Positions 12,200-23,189 of a DNA stretch of 64,000 nucleotides are shown here, in pieces. Every line of letters starts with the position of its first letter. Within the stretch, counting starts at the first letter, position 1. The stretch spans positions 38,731,034-38,795,033 of the forward strand of contig OX419762.1 of the NCBI GenBank assembly GCA_948567375.1, in the 5' to 3' direction. The position numbers and the translations under genes were made by a program. This DNA comes from Lunularia cruciata. Lineage: Eukaryota > Streptophyta > Marchantiopsida > Lunulariales > Lunulariaceae. The notes below the pieces were generated by a model that saw only the letters and a program-made list of their open reading frames with translations, was not told the origin of the DNA and searched no databases.

Positions 12200-13400
12200 G
12201 GGGTTGTTATATGTTGTGGGCAGCTGAAAGTATAGAGAAAGAGTTTTTGGAAGGAAACAAGGAGAAGAGAGTTTTGGAAGGAATTGAGGACAAGAGAGTA
12301 TTTGGAAGAAATCGACAAAAAAGGAGTTTTTGGAAAGAATAGGGAAAAAAGAAAGGAAGACAAGAAACAAAGGAGGAGGTTTGAAGGAATCGATCAGGAA
12401 GGCATAGAGAGAAATGAAGAGAGGAAGGTAGAGAGAGGAATTGAGAACACAGAAAAGTAGAGAGAGGAATCAAAAACAGGAAGGCAGAGAGGAATCAAGA
12501 ATTAGGAGGCAAAGAAAAGAATCAAAGACAAAGGCAAAGAGAGAGAAAGGAAGACATGAAATGAAAGCGGAGGTTTTTGAGGGAATCAAACAGAGAGAAA
12601 GGAAGATAGGAAACAAAGGAGGAGGTTTTTGATGGAATCAAATAGAGAGAAAGGAAGACATGAAACAAAGGAGGAGGTTTTTGAGGGAATCAAAGGAAGA
12701 AGAATCAAAGATAGAAAGGCAGAGAGGAATCAAGAAGATAGGAGAGAAGAGAGAGGAATCAAGAAGACAAAAAAGCAAAGAGAGGAATTGAAGACAAGAA
12801 GGTAGAGAGAGGAATCAAGAAATAGGAAGGAAAAGAGAAAAATCAAAGACAAAAAGTCAAAGAGAGAGAAAGGAAGACAAGAAACAAAGGAGGAGGTTTT
12901 TGAAGGAATTGAACAAAGAAAGGAAGATAGGAAATGAAGGAGTAGGTTTTTGAGGGAATTAAACAAAGAAAGGAAGATAAGAAAAGAAGGAGTAGGTTTT
13001 TGAGGGAATCAAACAAAGAGAAAGGAAGACAAGAAATGGAAGATGAGGGTTTTGAGGGAATCAAAGAGAGAAGATTGAAGATAGAGAGGAATCAAGAAGA
13101 CAGGAAAGCATAGAGAGAAATCAAAGATAGATAGTCAAAGAGGAATTGAGAAGACATGAAAGCATAAAGAGGAATTGAAAAGACAAAAATGTAGAGAGAG
13201 GAATCAAAGACAAGAAGGCAGAGAGAAGAATCAAAGATAGAAAGGCAAAGAGGAATCAAGAAGATAGAAAGGTAAAGAGGAATCAAGAAGACAAGAAAGC
13301 AAAGAGAGGAATCAAGAAGACGAAAGGCAGAGAGAGGAATCAAAACAAAAAGAAAGAAAGAGGAATGAGAAATCAGAGCAGAGAGGAGAACTCTTCAAGT
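12200..13400 (+). repeat. Purine-rich minisatellite, about 1.2 kb
   Basis: The plus strand is almost entirely A and G, built from degenerate units of two kinds: about 30 bp around gaggaatcaagaagaca, and about 55-60 bp around aaggaggaggtttttgaggg. Units alternate rather than forming one uniform array. The opposite strand gives long hydrophobic frames (for example 13343-13092 and 12966-12730) rich in S, L, F and P. They are a by-product of the pyrimidine-rich composition and not credible proteins. Confidence 0.85.
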
Positions 13401-15020
13401 ACCTAAGGAAGCAAAAAGGAGAAGAAGGAAGGGAGCTAGAGGAGTATATTTGTATCTTTGCATAAGGACCTCTTTCAGGATCTTAGTTGGATTGTTCTAT
13501 TTTTTTTGTGGTCTTCAACTTGGAATTTATAGAGTGGAAGCCAGATGGTGTAGCTAAACTCCAAGATCAACAATAAACCCCTAGAGGAAGCAAACTCTGA
13601 TAGTCGTGCATGGTGTGGTGATGTGATCTCTTCTTTGTTTGAGAAAGTGGAGGAGAAAAGTGCTACTAAGAGCTTTAATGTCTCGAGCAAAATAGACACA
13701 GAGTACTACTTCACCTGTAGATGGAATTGTTTGGATACTCTAATTGAACCTGAATAAGAGAGATCATATATCTATGCTTGGTGAAGAGGTGGTTGTAAAG
13801 TGCACCTTTGAGCTTGCATTTGAGGATCGAGGGTAGTAGTTTTGCCTTGTTGGTGAAAACAAAGGAGCTTTGTAGTAATTTTTGAGGAACATCTTTATCT
13901 TCAGAGAGAATTGGTCAATGGAAATTTATGTTGAATGTTGTGATTGTTGACTTGAACACAATAGTGATTTTTGTTGCTTTATTCAGCTTTGGATTGTTTG
14001 AAAGTCAATTAGTAAATTACCTATTCTAAGTCTTTGAATGGACTCTTGAAAATATAAAGCCATATGCCTCTAAGAGGGAAATGCAACTGCTGAAGTAAAG
14101 GGAAGGAGAGAGGCAGTGATCTACTCCTAGGGATGCAATCTGTGGGCATTGAGCCTTGATAACTTTGAATTGTTGGAAGGGAGGGAATCTGAGTCTTCAT
14201 AGGCCTTGTCTACAAAGATAGAAGCAGCAAAGAGCTATAGCTTTTGGTATGATTTCCTCAACAAAAATCATCAGACAAGAAAAGACTGGAGGGGATGCAA
14301 GGAAGATGAAACGGTCTCTTTTGGTCAAGAAGAGGAGTATTGACAAGGATTTCTCAATGAAAGATAGCATAAAAAGGAGCACACTCAAACCAGTACAAGG
14401 GAACTAGTTTAGCTAACAAAGCCAAACCATTTGAAGTGTATGGTTTTTTCAACTAAATTGGTTCCCTTGTGGCTTATGGTATTGGGCATTGGTGATCTTG
14501 TCCTATGTGAGTATTTCAGTTGTTTTTGTGTCTACTCTTTACATGAGCCTAAAAGTTATGGCAACCCACCCTCCTCAGTCTTGCTACTCTATATATGATG
14601 AGTACAACAGACCTAGCATGGATCTGACTTTGACAAGATCCTACATGAATGAGGATGAATTACCAATCATTCCTTCCTTCTTAGGCATACCAATTACTAA
14701 AGTAAATGATTTGTTGCTATGTCTTGCATGGGAAGGAACTTTGTAAGAGGATACATAGAAAATTCTACTCTCCAAACACACAAGCTTGTGAGGAGGAGAG
14801 GATTGATGATGCATTGGATCTAATCTTTGAATGAAATAAAATTGGTAGGTGGCTCTTATCTTATAATGCAAGGAAACTGGTAGGGAGGAAAGAAATTGAA
14901 GCAACAAGAAAGGAAGAGAAAAGTCAAGAACAAGAAGAGATCAAAGAACAACAAAAAGAAGGAAAGAGCTAGAGAGATGAGTGGTGATTAAATTTCCTGT
15001 CAAATCCAAGTGGTCCTAGG
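13401..15020. other. Unassigned decayed sequence
   Basis: No convincing gene. An 85-aa frame at 14489-14746 has the motif SFLGIPITKVNDLLLCLAWE, which I do not recognise; it may be the front of the gag-like remnant that follows, since the same strand reaches zinc knuckles at 15030. Confidence 0.4.
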
Positions 15021-15029
15021 ACTATTTCC

Positions 15030-15200
15030 TATGAGGTGCATAGGACATTTTGGAAGGGACTGTCCTAATGCTTGGTCTGCAACAATTGTGGTGTACCAAG
15101 GTACATATCCATTGAATGTTCAACGGAGCCTCTATGTAGTAGTTGTAAGAAATTAGAGCACATTGTAGCAATTGTTGTAGCCAAGAAGAAATAAAAGAAA
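15030..15200 (+). pseudogene. Zinc-knuckle array, gag-like remnant
   Basis: Plus-strand frames read RCIGHFGRDCPNAW and then, after a frame change, CNNCGVPRYISIEC and CSSCKKLEH. Together they resemble a run of CCHC knuckles from a retroelement nucleocapsid. The array is broken by a frameshift. It is opposite in strand to the integrase remnant at 15780-16260, so the two are probably from different elements. Confidence 0.55.
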
Positions 15201-15779
15201 CTCAACAATAGGTTTCATTGTATAGGTCCGGTATTCATTATAAGTTCATAGTTCCAACTATCAGACTGTATGCATGCTACTCGTGCCATCGCAAAATTGT
15301 GAAGTCTAAGTGCAAGCAGTTAGGTGCTTGGTTCATTCTTGAGACCCTACAATCCCCATGACAACGGATCAAAGGTCTATAACCTCCCCTTGAATAGTTT
15401 AATATCCTATGTTGAGCAATTGCTAAGCTCTCCAGGACCATCAATATCAGTCTCTAAAAGATCTCTACCTATTGAGATTATGCGCTTGTCCATACATTCA
15501 AATCATCTAAGTCCAAAACTATAACAACATCATGAAAAATGGTTAGATAAATCTAGATCTTGTCCATAGAGCAAAAACTAGGGAAAGAAGGATGCTCGTT
15601 GGTTGAACCAATAGCTCATAGTTCACCAAGGTAACTAGAGATCCCAATCTCCCAAGTGGCTTCTTTGCAAACCATATTTACACAATCCTCTCTTCATCAA
15701 TTGAAATAATATTTTAGCTAAACCATTTGTGCCTCAAGGTGATGGTCAAGATCTAGCGCAATGAATTCAGTGTCACATA
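15201..15779. other. Unassigned, probably retroelement-derived
   Basis: Minus-strand reading near 15640-15780 may continue the adjacent integrase core, but it is too degraded to delimit. No intact frame. Confidence 0.35.
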
Positions 15780-16260
15780 AGATATGAAAATCCCCCAAGA
15801 ACTCCATATCAATCAATCATCAATCCATGTCAATGAAGGCCTTGTCACATAATGAAAATCTCTAAAGAACTTCATATCCTAATCAATCAATATCTTGGGT
15901 AGTGCACCAAAATGACTAAGAACACAATCTAGGAAGAAATAAGTTGTTCTTTCATAGGACTTAATGGGAAGTGCCACAAACTCAATCCACTTAGAGAAGT
16001 GATTCACCATAACCCAAACATACCAATGACGTCTCATAGTCAACAATAAAGGTCTACATTCTAATGGTAATTCAACCTATGATAGGCAATGGGTGTAATT
16101 GTTGCATAGAAGCATTGAGTAATGTTCTAAGTATTACAAACCGTACATCTAGCAACAAGTTATTGCACATCAATTTGCATACTATGCCACCAATAATGGT
16201 TGTGAAGTAAGTTATAAATCCACTTTACTCTAAAATACCCAAGCTCCTTATGAGCTTGAC
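15780..16260 (-). pseudogene. Ty3/gypsy integrase remnant, second lineage
   Basis: The minus strand encodes an integrase zinc-binding piece (HNHYWWHSMQIDVQ, stop, then ARCTVC, about 16215-16138) and a core piece in another frame (RRHWYVWVMVNHFSKWIEF, about 16030-15970) continuing to a FLDCVLSHFGAL stretch near 15905. Order and spacing are those of a gypsy integrase, but the sequence differs clearly from elements A-E. It is broken by several stops and at least one frameshift. Confidence 0.7.
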
Positions 16261-17883
16261 ATACCAACTATTATATCTTAAAGATAGGAGGGATACTACC
16301 AATGGTAGTGCCTAGGAATGTAATTTTTCCTTCTTTTTTCTCTTATTTAAAGTAGAAAGAAGAATGGAATTTTGGCCTTTAAGAAAGAAATGCCACAAAA
16401 CTAGATTTTGGGTGAAGACATTATCTTTGGAAGATGTGCTTTGTTGCAAAACATGCATCTTCACAAATAATGATCAAACATTGTAGTGAAGATGAAGAAC
16501 CCTTGTCTTTGTTGTCCAAAGACAAGGACAAGATTTGGAAGAGCATGAAGGATCTTTAGTAAAGAAGGATCAACTGTACACAAATTTCAAGAACATGCAA
16601 AGAGCACCTCCAAGATGAATCACACAAGTGGAGATTAATAAGAGATTAAGACCATTGCAAGCAAGGGTGAAACCTCTATATGCTTGAGAATTCCACATTA
16701 GAGAAGTTTCACAATTCCTTAGCTTTCCACTCTTCACAAATTTTGCTTCTTGCAATCTGAGCAAGTAAGTGTGAAAATAAAGATTCAAATTGTGAGGAGA
16801 TTGATTGCTAACACAATGGTGAAGATTGTCTTCCTTTGGATAACTAAGAGCACCTTGAACTTGAGGAACCCAATGGTGGATCCTTGGAAATGGAGTCTAG
16901 ATGAGTGACATTTTAAAGATTGCAAGTTAGCTTTCTCTTGTAGAATTGGAAGTATATTTTGGGTGCAATGGCTCTAGAACTTTGCAAGATGAAGAAAGTA
17001 GTATTGGGAGGTTTGCGGGCAAATGTGAGAATGGACACAATTCTATTGGAGAAATATATTGGAGAGAGAGCCAAGGGTTGCAAGGAGTTACATCTTTAAC
17101 ACACAATTCAATATCAACAACAAGATACAAGCAAGGATCAATTAAGGTCTTGCACATGACAAGCATTCCAATGGTTGGTTGGTGGCCAATCACAACCCTA
17201 CTAAAAAGGAAATCAATGGAGCTTTGATGAAGATCTTCAAGCCCTAATGCATCATGTACCTCACTGATTAGCAAGAAGCCTTCTTTGAGATCCTATTTTT
17301 TTATGGATCAATGGATTGGAGATAGATCTTCCGTGTCGTTGTGTAGAAGTTTTATAATATGTTTGATGGACCTTGATCTCATCCCTTGATGCCATTCTTG
17401 GTACATTTCTACATTGGCCATAGATTACTCATTGAGGTGGCAAAGATGGAATTTTGGGCCACAAAGTGTCCCCTTCTTACTTTGATGAAGACCCCAAGGG
17501 CATGCACCAAATAGAGCTCATGATAGATAGATAAGAAGTATTGGAAGATGGATCAGTTTGTAAGTCTAATGAAGAAGGAGAAGAAGCACAAGTTCCTTCA
17601 TCAAGAAGTCTACTATTTGGAAGAAGGGAAAGAAACTTTAAGCTATGAAGGAATCAAATGAAGATGAAGATACCCAACCCAAATAATAAAAAGAGAAGCC
17701 TTTGGAGGTGCATGAGATAAATTTAGATACGGAAGAAGAAGCATCAGAGGAACCACAAGAAGACACCAACCTACACACAATTGCAACAAGAAGGCTAATC
17801 AGTGAAGAGATGCACTTTGTTTTTTTGGGAAATCCCTAGGGTAATGTATAATCATGACATCTTGTTGTCTTTGATGTTGGTCT
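16261..17883. other. Unassigned sequence flanking element A
   Basis: Contains a 115-aa minus-strand frame (17274-16927) and an overlapping 93-aa plus frame (17227 end), neither recognised. The sequence just before 17884 continues after element A at 25695. No gene supported. Confidence 0.4.
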
Positions 17884-18573
17884 TGTAACACCCATTTGTG
17901 CATGTGTGTGGTATTGTGATATTTAGCTTGGTATTACAAGTACTTAAGAGATATTATTTATAGAGATAAAGGATGGTTCTATATTAGTCATGGTTAGCTA
18001 AAGTTAGTCATAGCTAAGATAGAGTGGACCTTACTTTAGAGGAAGTAGAAAAGATGAGCACCACTATTTTGGATTTTAGTGTGTTGACTTAGCATTATTC
18101 CTAGGTGTTTGGCTTTGAGGAAAGAGTTGAGAACTCTTGGGCCCGCAAACCTTTTTCTTTTGGATTCTTCTTTATTCCAAGGATAGCCCATGTGAAGGAA
18201 TCCTTGACTTAGTGGTTGGGTTAAGATCAGACCACATGCTTAGGGGAATATGCCCATGTGAATGGATATTCCTTTCTACTTTTTGACTTTACTTGACTTT
18301 TAGTCTAGTAACTTGAGTTACTACGGTAATTAGTAACTTTGGTATGTAACTATTTCACAAGTATATAAACAAGGAGTGAGGATGTACTCATCATCCTTTC
18401 ATTTGCAACTATCTCTCTCTCATTGAGTTCTCTAGTAAGCAATGTCTTGAGTCTTGGAGTGTTAGCCTTGGAGGAGTATGATGGAGTTGGGGTTCCTTGC
18501 CTTCTTAGTCCATGGTGCGCTACCATAATAGCCATTAGAGGTTCATCCTGAGTGAGAGACAGGTCGGCTCACA
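17884..18573 (+). repeat. 5' LTR of element A (690 bp)
   Basis: Begins TGTAACACCC and ends GGCTCACA. Differs from the 3' copy at seven positions by my count. A TATA box (tatataaa, 18362-18369) with purine-rich sequence downstream suggests transcription starts shortly after it. Confidence 0.93.
18362..18369 (+). promoter_or_regulatory. TATA box of element A LTR
   Basis: tatataaa in the 3' third of the LTR, identical in the downstream LTR at 25483-25490. Its position suits a U3/R boundary about 30 bp downstream. Transcription start not verified. Confidence 0.6.
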
Positions 18574-18577
18574 TTTT

Positions 18578-18596
18578 TGGTTCCGTTGCCGGGACC
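18578..18596 (+). other. Primer binding site resembling tRNA-Asp
   Basis: tggttccgttgccgggacc lies 4 bases after the LTR. The plant tRNA-Asp(GUC) 3' end would call for TGGCGCCGTTGCCGGGGAT. The core ccgttgccggg matches exactly; cg to tt near the 5' end and the last bases differ. Confidence 0.75.
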
Positions 18597-19490
18597 TCTC
18601 TAGAAGGCAAGATAATGTTCCGCGTCCAATTCTACATTAGGCAGAAGGAGGCTATGAGAGCTCACTTGGAGAGAACATTAGGAGAGGAGAGGGCTGAACT
18701 TATGTTAGAGAACCAAGATTCATTTGTATACCCTGTAGTTCATTGTGATGTCTTTGAGGTGATTTTGTACATCTTGTACACATGAGAGGAATTGGAGAGA
18801 TTGTGTGAGGTGGATTGCAGATTTTGGGGATTAAGGTGATTTTGGGTAAAATCTCAAGTTTGAGATCTGGACTTGAGATCTCTACACATGATAGCTTGGG
18901 TTATCTTTCAGTTAGCACACTTGAAATTATTGAGAGAGCTTTTATGCGCACTGGGCTAGAATTTTTGAAAGTTGATAGGGTAAAGTGCTCCCGCAACTGC
19001 ATGCTCTCTGGAAAATTGTACAGAGTCTGCCATTTCTTCAATTTTCAGTGAATTGTCCTGAAAATTTCCAAGAAAATTTAGTGCATTGTATCCTACCTGC
19101 TGCCACAAAAATTACAGAGAGATCATTTTTGCGCAGGGCGTTATGAGTTTTTGAAGTGAAGGGGGTGGTTTTCAGACCAAATCTGAAATATGGGTGCTGA
19201 ATAGAAAGGTGTCTAGGCCAAATGGCTCAATGAAAAGATCTGAAATTTTGCAAGGAGTGACGCCCTGGAGTTGTGATCAAGTGTGGAAAATTTCAGAGGA
19301 CTGTGATATATTGGTTGGGAGATTTGAGTGACATTGTGAGGAAGGGTCAATTCTGCAGAGTGGAGATCTCATGCATGAGAAGTTTGAGATCAACAAAAAG
19401 CATGTTTGAGTGTTTAGATTCATCTTTGGGAACATGGAGGGTCATCAAGAGTGGAAATTGAGCTAATGCAAGGTTCCCCAAGGGTTTGAG
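18597..19490 (+). other. Leader region of element A
   Basis: About 0.9 kb between PBS and the first zinc-finger frame. Short open stretches exist (18552-18785, 18815-19051, 19273-19461) but none has a recognised domain. It may be leader RNA plus the decayed front of the 19491 frame. Confidence 0.5.
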
Positions 19491-19907
19491 GTGATTGTAG
19501 GGGTGGATTTGAGGAAAAGAGAGTTTACAATAGAATTTGAAGAGAGTGTTGAGAGGATCCAAAAACCTACACCACTTGGAGAAAAGAGTGAGTCTAAGTG
19601 CTTTCTATGTGGAGAGAAGGGACATAAGGCAAGTTCATGTCCATTGACCTTTGAGAGCAAGAGATTGAGGGAAAGGAGAGGCTTACTTGACTTGGGTTTG
19701 CATGTTGGACCTTCTTCACCAAGATTGGGAGGGAAAAGATCTAAGACCAAGGAGTTGTGTGAGGTTTGTGGAGTTGAAGGACTTCCAAAAGGACATGAGT
19801 GTAGTGGAGTAAAAGCACTTTTGGAAACTTTGGTGAAGGATCTTGGAGAGAGTCTTAGTACAGCTACAGAAATACTACCACCTTCATCAGCTAGTTCTCA
19901 AGATTAG
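19491..19907 (+). CDS. Extra zinc-finger ORF upstream of gag in element A
   Basis: A 138-aa open stretch with no ATG at its front (it is open from about 19467, after a stop). It carries one canonical CCHC knuckle, CFLCGEKGHKASSC (residues about 38-51), and a second cysteine-rich motif, CEVCGVEGLPKGHEC (about 86-100). The section before the knuckle (VGVDLRKREFTIEFEES) is reminiscent of the DUF4283/zinc-knuckle proteins of plant LINEs and other retroelements, but I cannot establish that. The real gag with its own CCHC starts separately at 20130, so this is an additional nucleic-acid-binding module, possibly captured. It may be the 3' end of a longer decayed ORF. Confidence 0.55.
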   Translation: MIVGVDLRKREFTIEFEESVERIQKPTPLGEKSESKCFLCGEKGHKASSCPLTFESKRLRERRGLLDLGLHVGPSSPRLGGKRSKTKELCEVCGVEGLPKGHECSGVKALLETLVKDLGESLSTATEILPPSSASSQD

Positions 19908-20129
19908 TGATGGAGATAATCTTTCAACTTATGGATAAACTATCCATGAGAGTTAGATTAATATGCACTCTAGGATTTGATGTTGCTATAGAAATCTTGG
20001 AGCAACCTGAACCTTTTGTGTTCCCTAGAGTGGATTATTCTCAGATGGTGTTAGTCATGTATATACTCTATTAGTAATAGAGTGAGAGAAAAAAAAATTG
20101 AGAGAAAAGAAAGATAGTGAGGGGTTAAG

Positions 20130-21887
20130 ATGGGGAAACTTCCGGTTTTCTTTGGCAAGGATGGAGAAGATGTGGAGGCCTTTGTGAGAGACTTCAAGAG
20201 AGCTTGCATAGGAAACAATGAGAGGAGGAAGAATGAGTGGGCCTCATTATTACCAGATTTCTTTGAGGATGCAGCACTTACATGGTATGAGTCAGAATAC
20301 CAAAAGAGAGAGAGGAGAGAGGGGGAAGAGGAGTCTTGGGAGACTTTGACTTCAGCACTCATTGAGAACTTTCTTCCTGATGAGAGTTATGAGAGATTGA
20401 TGAGTGAGGTTACATTTCTCAAGCAAGGAGATGGAGAGAAAGTGAGGGTCTATGTGGAAAGAGTGGAAAAGTTGGAGTCCAGATTTCGCATAGTGTTGAG
20501 GAAGGGTGGGGATGATGTGGAGACTACAATGATTGGCATAGGAGCCATGCTCACCAAGAATTTTGTGGGAGGATTGAGACCACAAATTAGAAGCAAGGTG
20601 AGATATGAGAAACCTTCTTCCAAGGTTGAAGCTATCAAGATTGCAATTCGTATGGAGGAGAGTTTGGAAGGGGATGAGAGTGATTTGGTGGTGAAGGAGG
20701 TTGTGCATCCTCCTCAAGGCTACAAGTATGGTGGAACTTCTGATACTTTGGTGACAAGGGTTGCACCACAAGTAGTAGTTGCTCCAGTTCTTGCACCTCC
20801 ACCAAAAGATCCACTCCAAACCATCACAAAACAACTTGCGGATCTCAAGATCAATGTGGTGCAACTATGGGAGAAGAGAGAGGTGGATCAGAATGTAGGG
20901 AGAGGGCCTAGGAGTTATGGAAACTATCCATATAGAGGAGGCCAACCAGCCAACAATTTCAATGATAGAAATTGTTTTGGTTGTGGAGGAAGAGGCCATA
21001 TCCAAAGGAATTGCCCAAATTCCACTTACCATGGAGGAAGGGGTTATGAGGGAGCCAATAGAGGGAAAGAGGGAGGTAGTGAAACCCAAGTGGCTCCTAA
21101 TCCCAACAAAGGTAAGGAGATAGCATCCATAGATGTGGTTGAGAGCAAGTATGAGAAGGGAGAGTGCTCAAACTCCAAGGGTCTTAATTTGGAGCTTTTG
21201 GCACAAGAGAAGAAGAGAGCTCGTTTTGCAGAGGATGTTCACTCTTCTCAAGGATTTACTTCAAGCAAGGATACTCCTATGTCTACTAGGAGCACTCGCA
21301 CCTCAACACAATCAACAACAAAGACTCCAAGGAAGAAGTTGGGGATGGAGGACTTCTTGATCTCAAAGCAACAATGGAACTACAATGTGTTGGAGGATGT
21401 TGGTAGTCACAAGGCTAACATCACAGTGGGCCAATTAATTGCTTTGAACCCTACCTTGAGAAAGGAGCTTAGAGGTGGTTTGAGTTCTACAAGGAGCAAG
21501 AAGAAGAAGAAGGCAAAAGTTCCAGTATCAATGGGGGTGGTGGATGCCAAGCCAGCACCATGGGAAGCTTGCGAATATGCCTCCAAGATTGATGTGAGAG
21601 TGAATGGTCACAACATCAAGGATGCATTGGTTGATGGAGGATCAGCAATCAATGCCATGTCAGAAAGGTTGATGAAGAAGTTGGGTATGATACCCTCAAG
21701 ACCTTCAACATTTGTGGTGAGCATGGCAAACAAGCAACAAGTTCGACCAGTAGGGGTGATGGATAAGGTGGTAGTTTCAGTTATGGGAGTTCAAAATCTC
21801 ATGACTTTCCAAGTCTTGAAGGATTCAAGCTATGACTTACTTCTTGGGAGGCCATGGTTGAGAGCAGCACGCACAACTGATCGATGA
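20130..21887 (+). CDS. Gag and protease part of element A polyprotein
   Basis: 585 codons from ATG to an in-frame TGA (21885-21887). Residues about 1-160 resemble the retrotransposon gag domain (motifs AFVRDFKRACI, ALTWYESEY, LIENFLPDESYE). A CCHC knuckle CFGCGGRGHIQRNC sits near residues 282-295. A retropepsin-like domain follows at about 485-580: ALVDGGSAINAMSE, with D-G-G-S where many gypsy proteases have D-S-G-A, and LLLGRPWL near the end. The frame continues past the stop into RT, so the TGA is more likely a lesion than a natural end; a TGG to TGA change is a plausible origin. Gag would assemble cytoplasmic particles and protease would process the polyprotein. Confidence 0.88.
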   Translation: MGKLPVFFGKDGEDVEAFVRDFKRACIGNNERRKNEWASLLPDFFEDAALTWYESEYQKRERREGEEESWETLTSALIENFLPDESYERLMSEVTFLKQGDGEKVRVYVERVEKLESRFRIVLRKGGDDVETTMIGIGAMLTKNFVGGLRPQIRSKVRYEKPSSKVEAIKIAIRMEESLEGDESDLVVKEVVHPPQGYKYGGTSDTLVTRVAPQVVVAPVLAPPPKDPLQTITKQLADLKINVVQLWEKREVDQNVGRGPRSYGNYPYRGGQPANNFNDRNCFGCGGRGHIQRNCPNSTYHGGRGYEGANRGKEGGSETQVAPNPNKGKEIASIDVVESKYEKGECSNSKGLNLELLAQEKKRARFAEDVHSSQGFTSSKDTPMSTRSTRTSTQSTTKTPRKKLGMEDFLISKQQWNYNVLEDVGSHKANITVGQLIALNPTLRKELRGGLSSTRSKKKKKAKVPVSMGVVDAKPAPWEACEYASKIDVRVNGHNIKDALVDGGSAINAMSERLMKKLGMIPSRPSTFVVSMANKQQVRPVGVMDKVVVSVMGVQNLMTFQVLKDSSYDLLLGRPWLRAARTTDR

Positions 21888-23189
21888 CACAAAGGGTACT
21901 TGAGGATTGGGCCATCAAACCATAGAGTCACTGTTCCTGTGACTAACACCACCAACACTTCACATTCAGATACACCATCTTCTGATTATTGGGAATCAGA
22001 TTTTGAAGAAGGAGCTTCAGGTGTGGACACAAGCATGGAAGAGGAGACTTCCACGGAGGAGGATGAATCTGAATCTGATTCAGATGTGTATCCTTTGTGT
22101 GCTATGGATTTTGCACCTAAGCCAGAGGTTTTGAAGGACCCAGATAAATCACCATTGACACTTGAGGAGGTAGAGAGAAGGTTATCTACCCTCAAGTATG
22201 GCCCAAATGTTACCAAGGAGGAGAAGGTGAGATTTGAGGAGATTTTCTGCAAGTTCATCCATGTGTTTGCTTTTAGTTACAAGGATTTGAAGGAAGTCAC
22301 CTTGGAGGAGCACAAGATAGAGGTGGAGTCACATGCAAGACCAATCCGCCAAAAGCAACGTCGCATTAGCCCACCAATATCTTTGGTTGTGAAGGAGGAG
22401 ATTGATAAGCTCAAGGAGGCTGGATTTATCTTTGAGGTGGAGAATTCAGAATGGGTGTCTCCAATTGTCATTGTGAAGAAAAAGAATGGCAAGCTTCGGG
22501 TATGTGTGGATTACAAGAAGCTCAATGCTGTTACCAAGAAGGATTACTACCCATTGCCATTCATTGATGAGATCTTGGAGGAGGTTGCATGTCATGAGAG
22601 GTACAGTTTTGGAGATGGTTATAGTGGATATAACCAAATCAAGATTGCACCAGAGCATCAACAACTCACCACATTCACCACACCTTGGGGAACTTATGCT
22701 TTCAAGGTCATGCCTTTTGGGCTTTGCAATGCTCCAGCCACATTCCAACGGTTCATGAACAAGGTATTTGAACCTTTCATTGGGAAATTTGTGAGAGATT
22801 TCATTGATGACTTTTGTGTCTATGGGAGCAAGGAGGAGCACTTTGAGCACCTAATCAAAGTCTTGCAACGCTTGGATGAGGCAAATGCATCACTCAACCC
22901 AGAGAAGTGCATTTTTGGATGTGAAGAAGGTCTACTTTTGGGGCATATCATCTCCAAGGATGGAATAGCAGTTGATCTTGAGAAGGTGAGGAAAATCTCA
23001 GACCTTCCATTCCCTTCAAGCTTGACAAAGTTACGCCAATTCTTGGGGATGGTTGGGTACTATAGGAGGTTCATCTTCTCATTTTCCAACAAGGCTTATG
23101 CATTGACCATCTACATGAAGAAGGGTATAGATTACATGGTGATTTTGGAAGACAAGGAGGCTCTCAAAGCTTTTGAGGAGCTCAAGTAA
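21888..23189 (+). CDS. Reverse transcriptase part of element A polyprotein
   Basis: Same frame as the preceding gag-protease, open to a TAA at 23187-23189. After an acidic linker, RT motifs appear in order: VSPIVIVKKKNGKLRVCVDY, YYPLPFIDEIL, YSFGDGYSGYNQIKIAP, VMPFGLCNAPATFQRFMN, then the catalytic box FIDDF (22803-22817), where the usual form is YxDD or FxDD. The thumb region ends with LRQFLGMVGYYRRF. The enzyme would copy element RNA into cDNA. Homology continues directly past the stop into RNase H, so the TAA interrupts a single polyprotein. Confidence 0.9.
   Translation, partial: HKGYLRIGPSNHRVTVPVTNTTNTSHSDTPSSDYWESDFEEGASGVDTSMEEETSTEEDESESDSDVYPLCAMDFAPKPEVLKDPDKSPLTLEEVERRLSTLKYGPNVTKEEKVRFEEIFCKFIHVFAFSYKDLKEVTLEEHKIEVESHARPIRQKQRRISPPISLVVKEEIDKLKEAGFIFEVENSEWVSPIVIVKKKNGKLRVCVDYKKLNAVTKKDYYPLPFIDEILEEVACHERYSFGDGYSGYNQIKIAPEHQQLTTFTTPWGTYAFKVMPFGLCNAPATFQRFMNKVFEPFIGKFVRDFIDDFCVYGSKEEHFEHLIKVLQRLDEANASLNPEKCIFGCEEGLLLGHIISKDGIAVDLEKVRKISDLPFPSSLTKLRQFLGMVGYYRRFIFSFSNKAYALTIYMKKGIDYMVILEDKEALKAFEELK

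Noticed and set aside
12207-13343. Series of minus-strand ORFs of 60-90 aa with hydrophobic repeats
   Set aside because: They come from the pyrimidine-rich complement of the purine minisatellite; composition forces S, L, F and P codons. No start context or conservation signal.
20352-20864. 170-aa minus-strand ORF and other antisense ORFs in element A
   Set aside because: Antisense shadows of the well-supported gag-pol frame.
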